64,000 nt of DNA from Afipia massiliensis. GTDB lineage: Bacteria; Pseudomonadota; Alphaproteobacteria; Rhizobiales; Xanthobacteraceae. Made by a program: the position numbers and the translations under genes. The stretch covers positions 1,923,501-1,987,500 of the forward strand of contig NZ_LBIA02000001.1 of NCBI RefSeq assembly GCF_001006325.2, read 5' to 3'. The notes under the pieces are model-generated. The model saw nothing but the letters and a program-made list of their open reading frames with translations. It did no database searches and was not told where the DNA came from. This document shows, in pieces, positions 27,137 through 37,242 of this stretch. The first letter of the stretch is position 1. The number at the start of each line of letters is the position of its first letter.

Positions 27137-28075
27137 CTAAGGCGCCATCAGAACCTGCCGGCATTCGGCGGGCAGATTTGCAAGCGTCATCGGAGGCTTC
27201 GGCTTGGGCGGCTTCACCGGCGGCTTCGGATGCAGCACCGCGTCACTGAACCAGTAGGCGAGATCGCCCGTGCTGCAGCCCTCGCCGTTGTTCGGCGGCG
27301 GTTGGGCCTCGCAGTTGGTGCTGCCCGGCGGACACTTCATGCGGATGTGGAAATGGTAGTCGTGTCCGTACATCGGGCGCACTTTCGACAACCAACTCCG
27401 GTCGCCGTTCGCTTCCCGGCACAACGCCTTCTTGATCGCGGCATTGACGAAAATCCGCTCGACCTGCGGCTCCTGCGCGGCGGCGCGGATCACCGGAAGA
27501 TGTGTCGGCGTCCACGTGGCTGAATCGATGTCGAGCCGGTCCTTGCGCACCATCATCACTGCCGAGGTTTCCTCGCGCTCCTCGCGCGAAAGCTGCCGGT
27601 TCGGCATCGGCGTCAGCCAGATGTCGGCGTCGAGGCCAATCTGGTGGCTGGCATGGCCGGTCAGCATCGGCCCGCCGCGCGGCTGCGACATGTCGCCGAC
27701 CAGCAGTCCCGGCCAGCCTGCTGTCTTCTGAGCCTTGGTGGCGACTCGTTCCAGCAAGGCGATCAGATCCGGATGTCCCCAGTTGCGGTTGCGCGATAGC
27801 CGCATGACCTGCCATGCCGGTCCGTTGATCGGCAATGCGACCGCGCCCGCGATGCAGCCCTTGGCGTAAAAGCCGATCGGCTGCGGCGCGAGTTTTGCGG
27901 GCAGCGGCTTGCGGCCGAACAGCTCCTTGGCGGCGACATTGGGATCGTTGGGATTGGCGAGCGGCGGAAGCGGCTTGGGACTGACGCTTCCCTTGTCCTG
28001 CGCTGACGCCGGACTTGCCATCGACACGACGGCTGAGATCAGGGCGAGCGCGAGAATCAGACGGTGTCGCTTCAT
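27137..28075 (-). CDS. mepA: Penicillin-insensitive murein endopeptidase MepA
   Basis: A 312-residue exported protein (signal peptide ending PASAQDK). The LAS-type zinc ligands are visible in GHASHQIGLDADIWL (His and Asp) and HDYHFHIRMKCP (His-x-His), and conserved Cys residues suggest disulfides as in E. coli MepA. It cleaves D-alanyl-meso-diaminopimelate cross-links in peptidoglycan. ATG 28075 is used; 28102 would add a segment before the signal peptide. It is divergent from the GGDEF/EAL gene. Confidence 0.93.
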   Translation of the reverse strand: MKRHRLILALALISAVVSMASPASAQDKGSVSPKPLPPLANPNDPNVAAKELFGRKPLPAKLAPQPIGFYAKGCIAGAVALPINGPAWQVMRLSRNRNWGHPDLIALLERVATKAQKTAGWPGLLVGDMSQPRGGPMLTGHASHQIGLDADIWLTPMPNRQLSREEREETSAVMMVRKDRLDIDSATWTPTHLPVIRAAAQEPQVERIFVNAAIKKALCREANGDRSWLSKVRPMYGHDYHFHIRMKCPPGSTNCEAQPPPNNGEGCSTGDLAYWFSDAVLHPKPPVKPPKPKPPMTLANLPAECRQVLMAP

Positions 28076-28414
28076 GGCGCCTCTTATAGCGGAAGGCCGC
28101 ACCGGCGACGAGACGGCGCGATCCTTAACACGACGTTAGCCATGCTGGAGAGTGACGCAAATTGGTGCGGAATGCTATTTCCGGGCGCATTGTTGAGCGT
28201 TCAGCGTGCGATGGCCGCGATAGCCCGGTAGCAAATGGCGGTATCTGGCGCTGCGATCCGCCATTCTGGTCCCGGCAAAGCCTTGCAATTGAGCATTTTT
28301 GTTTGCCCGGCATGCATCAATTCCGGCCGGAGTCTGACGCAGGCGCCGAGAGATACCATTTTTTCAGACACTTATAGCAAGACTGCTGCCCGCAGAATGC
28401 GAGGATGCGAGGAA
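28076..28414. other. Divergent intergenic region between mepA and the GGDEF/EAL gene
   Basis: These 339 bp contain the two opposing promoters by position. The upstream part of the GGDEF/EAL frame stays open from 28235, but it lacks a ribosome-binding site or family similarity before ATG 28415. I see no repeat, operator or RNA gene here. Confidence 0.4.
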
Positions 28415-30625
28415 ATGCCGATCAATCGGCCAAAATCAAAAACCAGGACCGCAAAGTCAGCACATACACGGGGTAGGTTGTCGGTTCGCCGGCCAAAGGC
28501 CGTGCCGAAGCTGTTGAGCAAGGGCCGCAAGATTTCCGAAATCGGCGAGATCGTGCGCACGCGCGCGGAAGCCGAAGCGGCGATCGCGGATGCCGCGCGA
28601 TCCAATGCGCGCCTGCGCGAAGCGATCGATATCCTGCCGCAGGGCATCGTGTTTCTCGACGCCGATGGCCGCTACATTCTCTGGAACAAGAAATACGCCG
28701 AGATCTACAGCAAGAGCGCCGACCTTTTCGAAGAAGGCGCGATGCTGCACGATACGTTGAAAGTCGGCGTTGCGCGCGGCGATTATCCCGAAGCCGTCGG
28801 CCGCGAAGACGAGTGGATCACCGAGCGGCTCGAGAAGCTCTATCATCCCGGTCACCGCCACGAGCAGACGCTGTCCGACGGCCGCTGCATCCTGATCGAG
28901 GAACGTCTCACCGGCGATGGCGGTGTGATCGGTCTGCGCGTCGACATTACCGAACTGAAACAGCGTGAAGCCTCGTTCCGGTTGCTGTTCGACGGCAATC
29001 CGGTGCCGATGATCGTCTGCTCTCAGGACGCCGAGCGCATCATCAGTGTCAACGACGCGGCAGTCGCGCATTACGGCTATTCGCGGGAAGACTTCGAGAG
29101 GCTGAGAATCTCGGACGTGCAGGCCTTCGATCAGGCTGCGCCATGGACCGGCGACCAGACCACCGAGGAACGCGCCGCGCGGACCTGGAAGCACGTCAAG
29201 GCCGACGGCTCGCTGATCGACGTCGCGATCTACTCGCGCCTTCTGGTCTTCGAGGGCCAGCCGGCGATGCTGCTGGCGCTGATGGACATCACCGAGCGCA
29301 AGCGCGCCGAGGCGCGGCTCGCCTTCATGGCGCAGCACGACGGCCTGACCGGATTGCCGAACCGCATCCTGCTGCGCCAGCGGCTGGACGAATTGCTGGC
29401 ACACACGCGCCGCAGCGGTGACAAGGTCGCGGTGCTGTTTCTCGATCTCGACAATTTCAAAGGCATCAACGACACGCTGGGTCATGCCATCGGCGACAAG
29501 CTGCTGAAGGGCGTGACCAAACGCCTGCGTTCGTCACTGCGCGAGGAGGACGCCATCGCGCGCCTCGGCTCCGACGAATTCGCCATCGTCCAGGCCGGCG
29601 TGAGCCGCCCTGAAGAAGTGGCGTTCCTCGCCCGGCGCCTGATCGACGCCATCAGCGAGCCCTATCTGCTCGACGGCCACACCATCATCAGCGGCGCCTG
29701 CATCGGCATTGCGATCGCGCCCGGCGATGGCGACGACGCCGAGAAACTGCTGAAGAACGCCGACATGGCGCTGTCGCGCGCCAAGAGCGAGGGCCACGGC
29801 ACGTTCGGCTTTTTTGAGTCGGAAATGGACGCCCGCGCCCAGACGCGCCGCCGCATCGAGATCGATCTGCGCGCCGCCATCGAAAACAACGTGCTTCAGC
29901 CGCACTATCAGCCGCTGGTCGATCTCAAGAGCGGATCGATCACCGGATTCGAGGCGCTGGTGCGCTGGCCGGACAACGAACGCGGGATGATTCCGCCGTC
30001 GGAATTCATCCCGGTCGCGGAAGAAACCGGCCTGATCAACGCGGTCGGCGGACTGATGCTGCGGCGCGCCTGTATGGACGCGGCGCAATGGCCTGACGAC
30101 GTGCGTGTCGCGGTCAACCTGTCGCCGCTGCAGTTCCGCGTCGGCAACCTGTTGTCGGTGGTGATGGACGCGCTGAAGACATCCGGCCTGTCGCCGAAAC
30201 GGCTCGAACTGGAAATCACCGAAACCGTGCTGCTCGACAAGAGCGATCAGGTGCTGGCGACGCTGCATGCGCTGCGTGCGCTCGGCGTGCGGATTTCGAT
30301 GGACGATTTCGGCACCGGATATTCGTCGTTGAGCTATCTGCGCAGCTTTCCGTTCGACAAGATCAAGATCGACCGTTCATTCGTGCAGGATCTCGATTCC
30401 AATCACGACGGGCAGGCGATCATTCGCTCGATCATCTCGCTCGGCATCGGTCTCGGCGTCACCATCACGGCGGAAGGCGTCGAAACCGAAGCCGAATTGA
30501 GCTGCCTGCGCGCCGAAGGCTGCCACGAAGGACAAGGTTTCCTGTTCAGCCGCGCGCGGCCGAATGCCGAGATCACCGCGCTGCTGCAGGCCCAGCGCAA
30601 CGCGACTGAGGTTCGCGTGGCGTAA
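28415..30625 (+). CDS. PAS-PAS-GGDEF-EAL cyclic-di-GMP signalling protein
   Basis: A 736-residue soluble protein without evident membrane segments. A basic N terminus is followed by two PAS domains (about residues 65-165, DILPQGIVFLDADGRYILW, and 180-300, LLFDGNPVPMIV), a GGDEF domain (from about 305) and an EAL domain (from about 495). The cyclase motif reads GSDEF at about residue 385, not GGDEF. The phosphodiesterase residues are present: GFEALVRW (about 513), VNLSPLQF, ELEITETVLL and DDFGTGYSSLSYL. It is therefore more likely a c-di-GMP phosphodiesterase with a regulatory GGDEF domain. GAGGAA precedes ATG 28415. Confidence 0.92.
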   Translation: MPINRPKSKTRTAKSAHTRGRLSVRRPKAVPKLLSKGRKISEIGEIVRTRAEAEAAIADAARSNARLREAIDILPQGIVFLDADGRYILWNKKYAEIYSKSADLFEEGAMLHDTLKVGVARGDYPEAVGREDEWITERLEKLYHPGHRHEQTLSDGRCILIEERLTGDGGVIGLRVDITELKQREASFRLLFDGNPVPMIVCSQDAERIISVNDAAVAHYGYSREDFERLRISDVQAFDQAAPWTGDQTTEERAARTWKHVKADGSLIDVAIYSRLLVFEGQPAMLLALMDITERKRAEARLAFMAQHDGLTGLPNRILLRQRLDELLAHTRRSGDKVAVLFLDLDNFKGINDTLGHAIGDKLLKGVTKRLRSSLREEDAIARLGSDEFAIVQAGVSRPEEVAFLARRLIDAISEPYLLDGHTIISGACIGIAIAPGDGDDAEKLLKNADMALSRAKSEGHGTFGFFESEMDARAQTRRRIEIDLRAAIENNVLQPHYQPLVDLKSGSITGFEALVRWPDNERGMIPPSEFIPVAEETGLINAVGGLMLRRACMDAAQWPDDVRVAVNLSPLQFRVGNLLSVVMDALKTSGLSPKRLELEITETVLLDKSDQVLATLHALRALGVRISMDDFGTGYSSLSYLRSFPFDKIKIDRSFVQDLDSNHDGQAIIRSIISLGIGLGVTITAEGVETEAELSCLRAEGCHEGQGFLFSRARPNAEITALLQAQRNATEVRVA

Positions 30626-30655
30626 CGCCGTCGATCCGTGTCCGCCACAAAACAA

Positions 30656-30688
30656 AAACCCCGGCTTTGAACCGGGGTTTTGCTTTTT
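30656..30688. terminator. Bidirectional rho-independent terminator
   Basis: A 9-bp stem (AAACCCCGG with CCGGGGTTT) around a 7-base loop has an A-rich tract on the left and a T-rich tract on the right. It separates the convergent GGDEF/EAL and DUF1508 genes and can work in both directions. Confidence 0.85.
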
Positions 30689-30706
30689 GCGGCCGGGCCG
30701 CAGACA

Positions 30707-30958
30707 TCACTTCTTCTTTTTGGACTTCGCCTTTTTCGCCTTCTTCGGCTTAGGCGCGGCCTTCACGGCCTTGGAGACGTCATCGATCTCGGCCTTGCCG
30801 ACATTCTTGATGACCGACTTGATGGTGCTCTTGGCGGACGCCTTATTGGAATAACCTTCCGAGGCGAACATCTTCTCGCCATTCGGCGCGCGGAAGCGGA
30901 AACGGAATTCGCCGGACTTGTCTTTGTAGATTTCAAATTTGTAGGACGCTGCCATCAT
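30707..30958 (-). CDS. DUF1508 (YegP-type) protein with Lys-rich tail
   Basis: An 82-83-residue protein. The first 55 residues form one DUF1508 repeat (YKFEIYKDKSGEFRFRFRAPNGEKM, then SEGYSNKASAKSTIKSV; first segment shortened here to FEIYKDKSGEFRFRF). The last 25 are almost all Lys, Ala and Pro, a tail often seen in nucleic-acid-binding proteins. E. coli YegP has two repeats; this has one. Its function is unknown. ATG 30958 or the adjacent 30955 can start it, with GGAGAC upstream. Confidence 0.82.
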   Translation of the reverse strand: MMAASYKFEIYKDKSGEFRFRFRAPNGEKMFASEGYSNKASAKSTIKSVIKNVGKAEIDDVSKAVKAAPKPKKAKKAKSKKKK

Positions 30959-31060
30959 TGTCTCCGATGATTAAATAGGACGTGCGCACGTTATGCGTGC
31001 GGCGCACCGGAGACAAGTGCAGGTTGTGCGTTACCCTCAATGTGTTCGTTTCGGTTGGAA

Positions 31061-31543
31061 TTATTCAATGACGATTTCGCCGGTCATGCCGTGATCGGCA
31101 TGGGTTCGTCCGTCGCTCGCAGTGATGCCGCAACGCAGATCGTTGACGCGGCCGGCTGCGACCGGCACGAACCACCATTCGGCGGATTGTCCCGGATAAA
31201 CCTCGATCTCGCGGATCGCGCCCTTGAACTCTGCGAGCGTGATCGTCTTGCCGTCGCGGCTCTGCGTCACCTGCACCTTGCGCGTCCAGATCATTTGCGA
31301 AAAGCCATGCGAGGTGAAGTAGTGCGGATCGTTGCTCGCATTGCGCAGCACCAGCTTGTAAAGTTTTCCGGTCTCGAAGCGCAGCTTGTTCGGCGTGAAT
31401 TCGTGCTTGCCGGGTGAACCGAGATCGACCGTCACCTCAACCGGTGTCTGCTTCGACAGATCGCCCGCGGCAAGCGCTGCTGTGGCGAACGCGGCGAGCC
31501 AAAACGCCAGGCCGAATGCGAATGCTCGTGATGTCCGGCGCAT
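31061..31543 (-). CDS. Exported cupredoxin-like protein
   Basis: A 160-residue protein with a signal peptide (cleaved near ALAAGDL) and a single beta-barrel domain of the cupredoxin type. Likely copper ligands are His in NDPHYFTSHGF, Cys in NDLRCGITASDG, and His and Met in THADHGMTGEI. It may carry copper or transfer electrons in the periplasm; the fold assignment is by motif only. The true start is ATG 31543 after GGGGAAAATC; the frame is open upstream to 31654. No partner gene is adjacent. Confidence 0.68.
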   Translation of the reverse strand: MRRTSRAFAFGLAFWLAAFATAALAAGDLSKQTPVEVTVDLGSPGKHEFTPNKLRFETGKLYKLVLRNASNDPHYFTSHGFSQMIWTRKVQVTQSRDGKTITLAEFKGAIREIEVYPGQSAEWWFVPVAAGRVNDLRCGITASDGRTHADHGMTGEIVIE

Positions 31544-31732
31544 ATGATTTTCCCCGATGTGCCCTGTTGCGATTTCCAGTGAGGCTGCGCAGCGCCAGCG
31601 TTCACCGGCATGCTCAATTCGCCGAACAGTATTGCGAATGCAAATGAGTTGCAACTATCGCGTGGGTTGGTGCATCCGCTTCACTGGGGCGCGGACGACC
31701 CGGTCCCGTTTGCATTTCCTCTGCAAGAAGAA

Positions 31733-31910
31733 ATGGAGCGCCGGGAGGCGCCAGGGGTTTGCGAGACCCCTCATGACGAACCTTGGCGAGAGGTTCGTCC
31801 GCGTGCCGTAACGAGAGCGGATTGCGAGTCCGTCTCGCGAGGCGCGCGCGTCATGCATCGATGGGGTTGCGAAGCCCACCGCGCGGACGCTGCGCCTCCC
31901 GGCGCTCCAT
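31733..31910. repeat. Hairpin-array element bounded by 19-bp inverted repeats
   Basis: Perfect 19-bp inverted repeats (ATGGAGCGCCGGGAGGCGC at 31733-31751 and its complement at 31892-31910) enclose about 140 bp holding four small hairpins. Their loops are GCGA or nearly so: AGGGGTT-TGCGA-GACCCCT, GAACCTT-GGCGA-GAGGTTC, CGGAT-TGCGA-GTCCG and GGTT-GCGA-AGCC. It lies in the 548 bp between the cupredoxin-like and GIY-YIG genes, which show no other gene-like content. It may be a non-autonomous mobile repeat or a structured RNA. Confidence 0.65.
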
Positions 31911-32052
31911 CAGCCGCGCACCAAGTAGGTGGCGGCTGCGGGTTGATCCCTCCGCGTCATGAGCGGGGAAGGATAAAATAGGAATATATTCATCTTAGAT
32001 TGAAGTCAAGCACATCGGTCAAAAACCAGAGGTGATGAGAGGAAGAATCTCG

Positions 32053-32088
32053 ATGTCGTCCCCGCGCAGGCGGGGACCCATAACCCCT
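32053..32088. repeat. Palindromic repeat half, left of the GIY-YIG gene
   Basis: GTCGTCCCCGCGCAGGCGGG followed by GACCCATAACCCCT is one half of the bipartite repeat. The inverse half is at 32473-32506, on the other side of the GIY-YIG gene. Confidence 0.8.
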
Positions 32089-32091
32089 AAA

Positions 32092-32373
32092 TTACCCGAT
32101 CAAATCGGATCGATCACTCCAATCCGGATTCTCACTCTCGATAAGTCGAATCTTCCAGTCGCGATTCCATTTCTTCAATTGCTTCTCGCGCCGGATTGCA
32201 GCTTCGGGTGATTGGTGTTCTTCAAGATGCACGAGACGATGAATTTCATGCTTCTTGACGAACTCCGAGCCGTGGCCGGAGCGGTGCAAGTCCAGCCTTT
32301 GCTGGATGCTGTTGGTCACGCCGATGTACAGCGTGCCATGTTTGCCGCTAGCGAGAATGTAGACGTAGTACAT
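32092..32373 (-). CDS. Small GIY-YIG nuclease-domain protein
   Basis: A 93-residue protein that is a single GIY-YIG domain: YYVYILASGKHGTLYIGVT (the VYI and YIG strands), RLDLHRSGHGSEF with the catalytic Arg region, and the Glu in RREKQLKKWNR. Stand-alone members such as YhbQ have no firm role; some act on DNA. Here the gene fills the gap between two inverted palindromic repeat halves, an unusual setting discussed in the findings. It stops 4 bp inside the left repeat boundary region. Confidence 0.88.
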   Translation of the reverse strand: MYYVYILASGKHGTLYIGVTNSIQQRLDLHRSGHGSEFVKKHEIHRLVHLEEHQSPEAAIRREKQLKKWNRDWKIRLIESENPDWSDRSDLIG

Positions 32374-32472
32374 GGCGCGGGGACCTGCTGCGCCTGCATG
32401 AAACCACTTTCACGATGTCCGGGAAAGCTAGGTTGCAGAAGGTCAATTTTTTTAGAGCGGAAAGCTGATCCA

Positions 32473-32506
32473 GGGGTTATGGGTCCCCGCCTTCGCGGGG
32501 ACGACG
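32473..32506. repeat. Palindromic repeat half, right of the GIY-YIG gene
   Basis: AGGGGTTATGGGTCCCCGCC followed by TTCGCGGGGACGAC is the inverse complement of the half at 32053-32088, giving an inverted pair about 385 bp apart. Confidence 0.8.
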
Positions 32507-32528
32507 CCGAGGGTATGACCGCAGTCGC

Positions 32529-34334
<1,806 letters not shown>

Positions 34335-34496
34335 GGGCGCGGGATAGCACCCGCGCTGCAAAGCGGCAACAAAATTGGGCTGTTCCGGGGCTGACTTCCG
34401 CAGAAATCGCAATGATTTGCTGTTGCCGCCGCGGGCTTCACGCTGCTAGCAACGGCGGCAGTATCTGGTGCCAGTTTCCGACACAGGTTGACCGCA

Positions 34497-36209
34497 ATGT
34501 CCGATGCTTCATCGACCGAGAGTGGGCGCAGAACCGGAAAGAATCCCGGCCCGCGCACCGGATTGCGGTCCCGGCAAAAGGCGCGCCTGCGCCATGTGCC
34601 TGTCACCCGCCGCGTGGCGGCGTGGGTCGCCGCGGTGGCGCATGATCCCGGCACCAGCCTCAGATTCGTCATCGGCTTCGCTGTGGCGCATGCGTTGCTG
34701 TGGACCATCATCCTCACTGCGCTAAAGAGCGCGCAGGACGTCCATATGGACGTTGCTGAGGCCTATGCCTGGGGTCAGAAATTCTTTCTCGGCTACGGCA
34801 AGCATCCGCCGCTCGCGGGCTGGATCGCAGGCGTCTGGTTCCGGATCTTTCCGGTCACCGACTGGGCGACCTATGCACTGGCGATGACGGTCACAGGCTT
34901 TGGTCTGGTGATCTGCTGGCTGATCGCGGTGCGCGTGGTCGATCATCGCCGCGCGATGTTTTCGGTAGCGATGCTGGCGCTGTATCCGATCTTCACCTTC
35001 AAGGGCTTCAAGTACAATCCCGATCTCCTGCAGCTCGTGACGCTGCCGCTGTTCGTGCTGGCCTATCTCAACGCCTTCGAGAAGCGCACCGTGCGCTCGG
35101 GCATCTGGCTCGGGCTTGCGGCGGCGTTGGCGCTGATGACGAAATACTGGGTGCTGACCATGATCGGCGCCGCCGGTCTTGTAGCGCTGATTCATCCGGA
35201 CCGGATGCGCTTCCTGCGCTCGCCCGCGCCGTGGGTGGCCTTCGTTGCATGTTTTGTCGGGATGCTGCCGCATCTGTGGTGGCTGAAGCAGGCAGACTTT
35301 CTGCCGCTGATCTATGCCGACGATGTCTATGGCGGGCGGACGCTCGGCGCCACGCTTAGGCTGGCGTGGATTTATCTCGCGCATAATATCGGATTGCTGC
35401 TGATCCCCGTGGCCTTCGCCTGCATCGCGCTGGCGTGGAAGCTGCAGTGGTGGAAGTCGTTGCGGCGAAGGGGACTGGTCCGCGAGTTCATCGCGTCGGC
35501 CAAGCGCCCGTGGGTGCGCGGTCCCAATCCCGGCGTGTACCTCACCCAGGCGCGCAACATCTGGGTCATCCAGATCATCGTCGGCCTGGTGCCGCCGCTC
35601 GCCGCTGTGGTGTTCGGCATCTACATGAAAACCGACTGGGGCATCTCGCTGTTCTTCCTGGTGCCGCTGGCGCTGGTCGCGCTCCCCACACTGCGCGTGA
35701 CGCAGATGGCGCTGATCCGCCTGCTGCTCATGTGGCTGGCGTTCACGCTGATCATGCTGCTGATCTCGCCGATCATCGCGGCGCAGACCGTGCGGCGCGA
35801 CGGCGAGGCCGGCGTGCCTTTTGCACCGAAGTCCGAGTTCGCGCTGCAACTGACGGAAGCGTGGCGCGCGCGCTTCAACACGCGCTGGGCCGTGGTTGCG
35901 GGCACCACCGAGGTCGGCGAGCCGCTGACGTTCTACAGTCCCGACCATCCGGCGCCGCTCACGCCGCGCGAAGTCTGGGCCTCGGGCCTGACCAGTCTCG
36001 ACGCGGCGAAGCAGTCCGGGTTCATCGGCATCTGCGACACCAAGGATCTGGAGCTGCACAAGTGCGAAGCCTGGATGGCCGAGAACGCGCCGAACGCGGA
36101 GCGCGTCGATCTCACCTCACGGCGCTACTTCCACGGTAAAGCGGGACCTGCTGTGAAATGGAAAATCTGGATCGTGGGACCGGAACGAACTGAAGAAGAC
36201 GACAAGTAA
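34497..36209 (+). CDS. Membrane glycosyltransferase, family 39 (ArnT/PMT-like)
   Basis: A 570-residue polytopic membrane protein. The acidic catalytic loop typical of GT-C enzymes is visible after the first helix: MDVAEAYAWGQKFFLGYGKH, followed by PPLAGW. About ten or eleven hydrophobic helices follow, and then a periplasmic C-terminal domain of about 130 residues. Such enzymes use polyprenyl-phosphate sugars to modify lipid A, proteins or polysaccharides. The acceptor is unknown. It is divergent from lepA and convergent with the PTS genes. Confidence 0.85.
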   Translation: MSDASSTESGRRTGKNPGPRTGLRSRQKARLRHVPVTRRVAAWVAAVAHDPGTSLRFVIGFAVAHALLWTIILTALKSAQDVHMDVAEAYAWGQKFFLGYGKHPPLAGWIAGVWFRIFPVTDWATYALAMTVTGFGLVICWLIAVRVVDHRRAMFSVAMLALYPIFTFKGFKYNPDLLQLVTLPLFVLAYLNAFEKRTVRSGIWLGLAAALALMTKYWVLTMIGAAGLVALIHPDRMRFLRSPAPWVAFVACFVGMLPHLWWLKQADFLPLIYADDVYGGRTLGATLRLAWIYLAHNIGLLLIPVAFACIALAWKLQWWKSLRRRGLVREFIASAKRPWVRGPNPGVYLTQARNIWVIQIIVGLVPPLAAVVFGIYMKTDWGISLFFLVPLALVALPTLRVTQMALIRLLLMWLAFTLIMLLISPIIAAQTVRRDGEAGVPFAPKSEFALQLTEAWRARFNTRWAVVAGTTEVGEPLTFYSPDHPAPLTPREVWASGLTSLDAAKQSGFIGICDTKDLELHKCEAWMAENAPNAERVDLTSRRYFHGKAGPAVKWKIWIVGPERTEEDDK

Positions 36210-36226
36210 ATCGTCATTCTGATCAC

Positions 36227-36307
36227 CGTCATTGCGAGGAGCGCAGCGACGAAGCAATCCAGTCCTTGCCTTATGCGCTGGATTGCTTCGCTTCGCTCGC
36301 AATGACG
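36227..36307. repeat. Inverted-repeat element between convergent genes
   Basis: CGTCATTGCGAGGAGCGCAG at the left and the complementary CTTCGCTCGCAATGACG at the right pair through most of the 81 bp, including GAAGCAATCCAG with CTGGATTGCTTC. It is a different family from the CCCCGC repeats in this window, and of a sort widely spread in alphaproteobacterial intergenic DNA. It could also end transcription from either side. Confidence 0.8.
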
Positions 36308-36321
36308 GAAGAAGTACGCGC

Positions 36322-36636
36322 CTAGCTTGCTTCTTCTTCGCCGAACTTGTTGGCGAGCAGTTCGGTAATGGCGTCCATCGCGGCCTGCGCTTCGCGGCCG
36401 CTGGCGGCCACGCTGATCGTGGTGCCGATCCCGGCGGAGAGCATCATCAACCCCATGATTGAGGTGCCGCCGACGCTTTCGCCGTTGCGTGTGACGGTCA
36501 GTTCGGCGTCGAACTTCTCTGCCGTCTGCACGAATTTCGCGGAGGCGCGTGCGTGAAGGCCGCGCTTGTTGATGATGGGAAGTTCTCGGACGATAACGCC
36601 GGCGGACGAAGACTGCTGCTCCGGCGCGGTGCTCAT
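36322..36636 (-). CDS. ptsH: HPr-type phosphocarrier (nitrogen PTS NPr/HPr)
   Basis: A 104-residue HPr with the active His28 in NKRGLHARASAKF and the regulatory Ser region GTSIMGLMML, the target of HprK. An N-terminal 12-residue tail and a Glu-rich C-terminal end extend the usual 85-90 residues. It relays phosphate from EI-Ntr to EIIA proteins. The start overlaps the EIIA stop by 4 bp, and hprK is further upstream in the same direction. Confidence 0.94.
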   Translation of the reverse strand: MSTAPEQQSSSAGVIVRELPIINKRGLHARASAKFVQTAEKFDAELTVTRNGESVGGTSIMGLMMLSAGIGTTISVAASGREAQAAMDAITELLANKFGEEEAS

Positions 36637-37034
36637 TTGCCGGCGAGGACCCGGCTGGCGATCGTCACGTACTTGCGGCCGGCTTCCTGAGCGGCGGCGA
36701 TCGCGTCGGGCAACGGCTTGTCGTCGCGGACCTTGGCGAGCTTGACCAGCATCGGCAGGTTGATGCCGGCCAGCACTTCGACCTTCGGGCGGCTCATACA
36801 GGAGATCGCAAGGTTCGACGGCGTCCCGCCGAACATGTCGGTGAGAATCGCTACGCCGTCACCGCTGTCCACGCGCTTGACGGCTTCAATGATATCGCTG
36901 CGACACAGATCGGCATCGTCTTCGGCGCCAATCGTGATCGACTCGATTTGTTTTTGTGGACCCATCACGTGCTCAAGCGCAGCCTTGAACTCGTCGGCAA
37001 GACGCCCGTGGGTCACCAGTACTAGACCAATCAT
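36633..37034 (-). CDS. manX: PTS EIIA component, mannose-type (ManX-like)
   Basis: A 133-residue EIIA-Man domain with the active His9 in IGLVLVTHGRLADEF and the signature LTDMFGGTPSNLA. No EIIB/EIIC sugar permease genes are nearby, so it works as a regulatory phosphoacceptor, as in other alphaproteobacteria with this gene order. ATG 37034 follows GAGGAG; the frame is open upstream to 37109 but without similarity. About 208 bp without a gene separates it from hprK. Confidence 0.93.
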   Translation of the reverse strand: MIGLVLVTHGRLADEFKAALEHVMGPQKQIESITIGAEDDADLCRSDIIEAVKRVDSGDGVAILTDMFGGTPSNLAISCMSRPKVEVLAGINLPMLVKLAKVRDDKPLPDAIAAAQEAGRKYVTIASRVLAGK

Positions 37035-37242
37035 CCAAAACTCCTCGCGGGCGCTTTTGATGCACCGCACGAAAGGGCCACATGTTGACCATCCAGAGCC
37101 CCGGCGCAAGGGGGGATCTTGCCGCGTACCCCCTTAAAAAAGGTGTCCGCGCTGGCCGTCATCAGTGACGAAGGTACGGCTTATATGGCGAGCGGGTGCC
37201 GTCCAGCAATCAGCAGAAGGTCGCGGGTTCGCTTTTGAAACC

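Noticed and set aside
31655-31879. 74-codon minus-strand frame in the hairpin element
   Set aside because: Its sequence is produced by the inverted repeats and hairpins, and it has no ribosome-binding site. Treated as repeat, not gene.
37129-37147. Possible terminator (CCCCTT-AAAA-AAGGTG) between hprK and the EIIA gene
   Set aside because: The stem is short and weak, so it was not listed as a feature.
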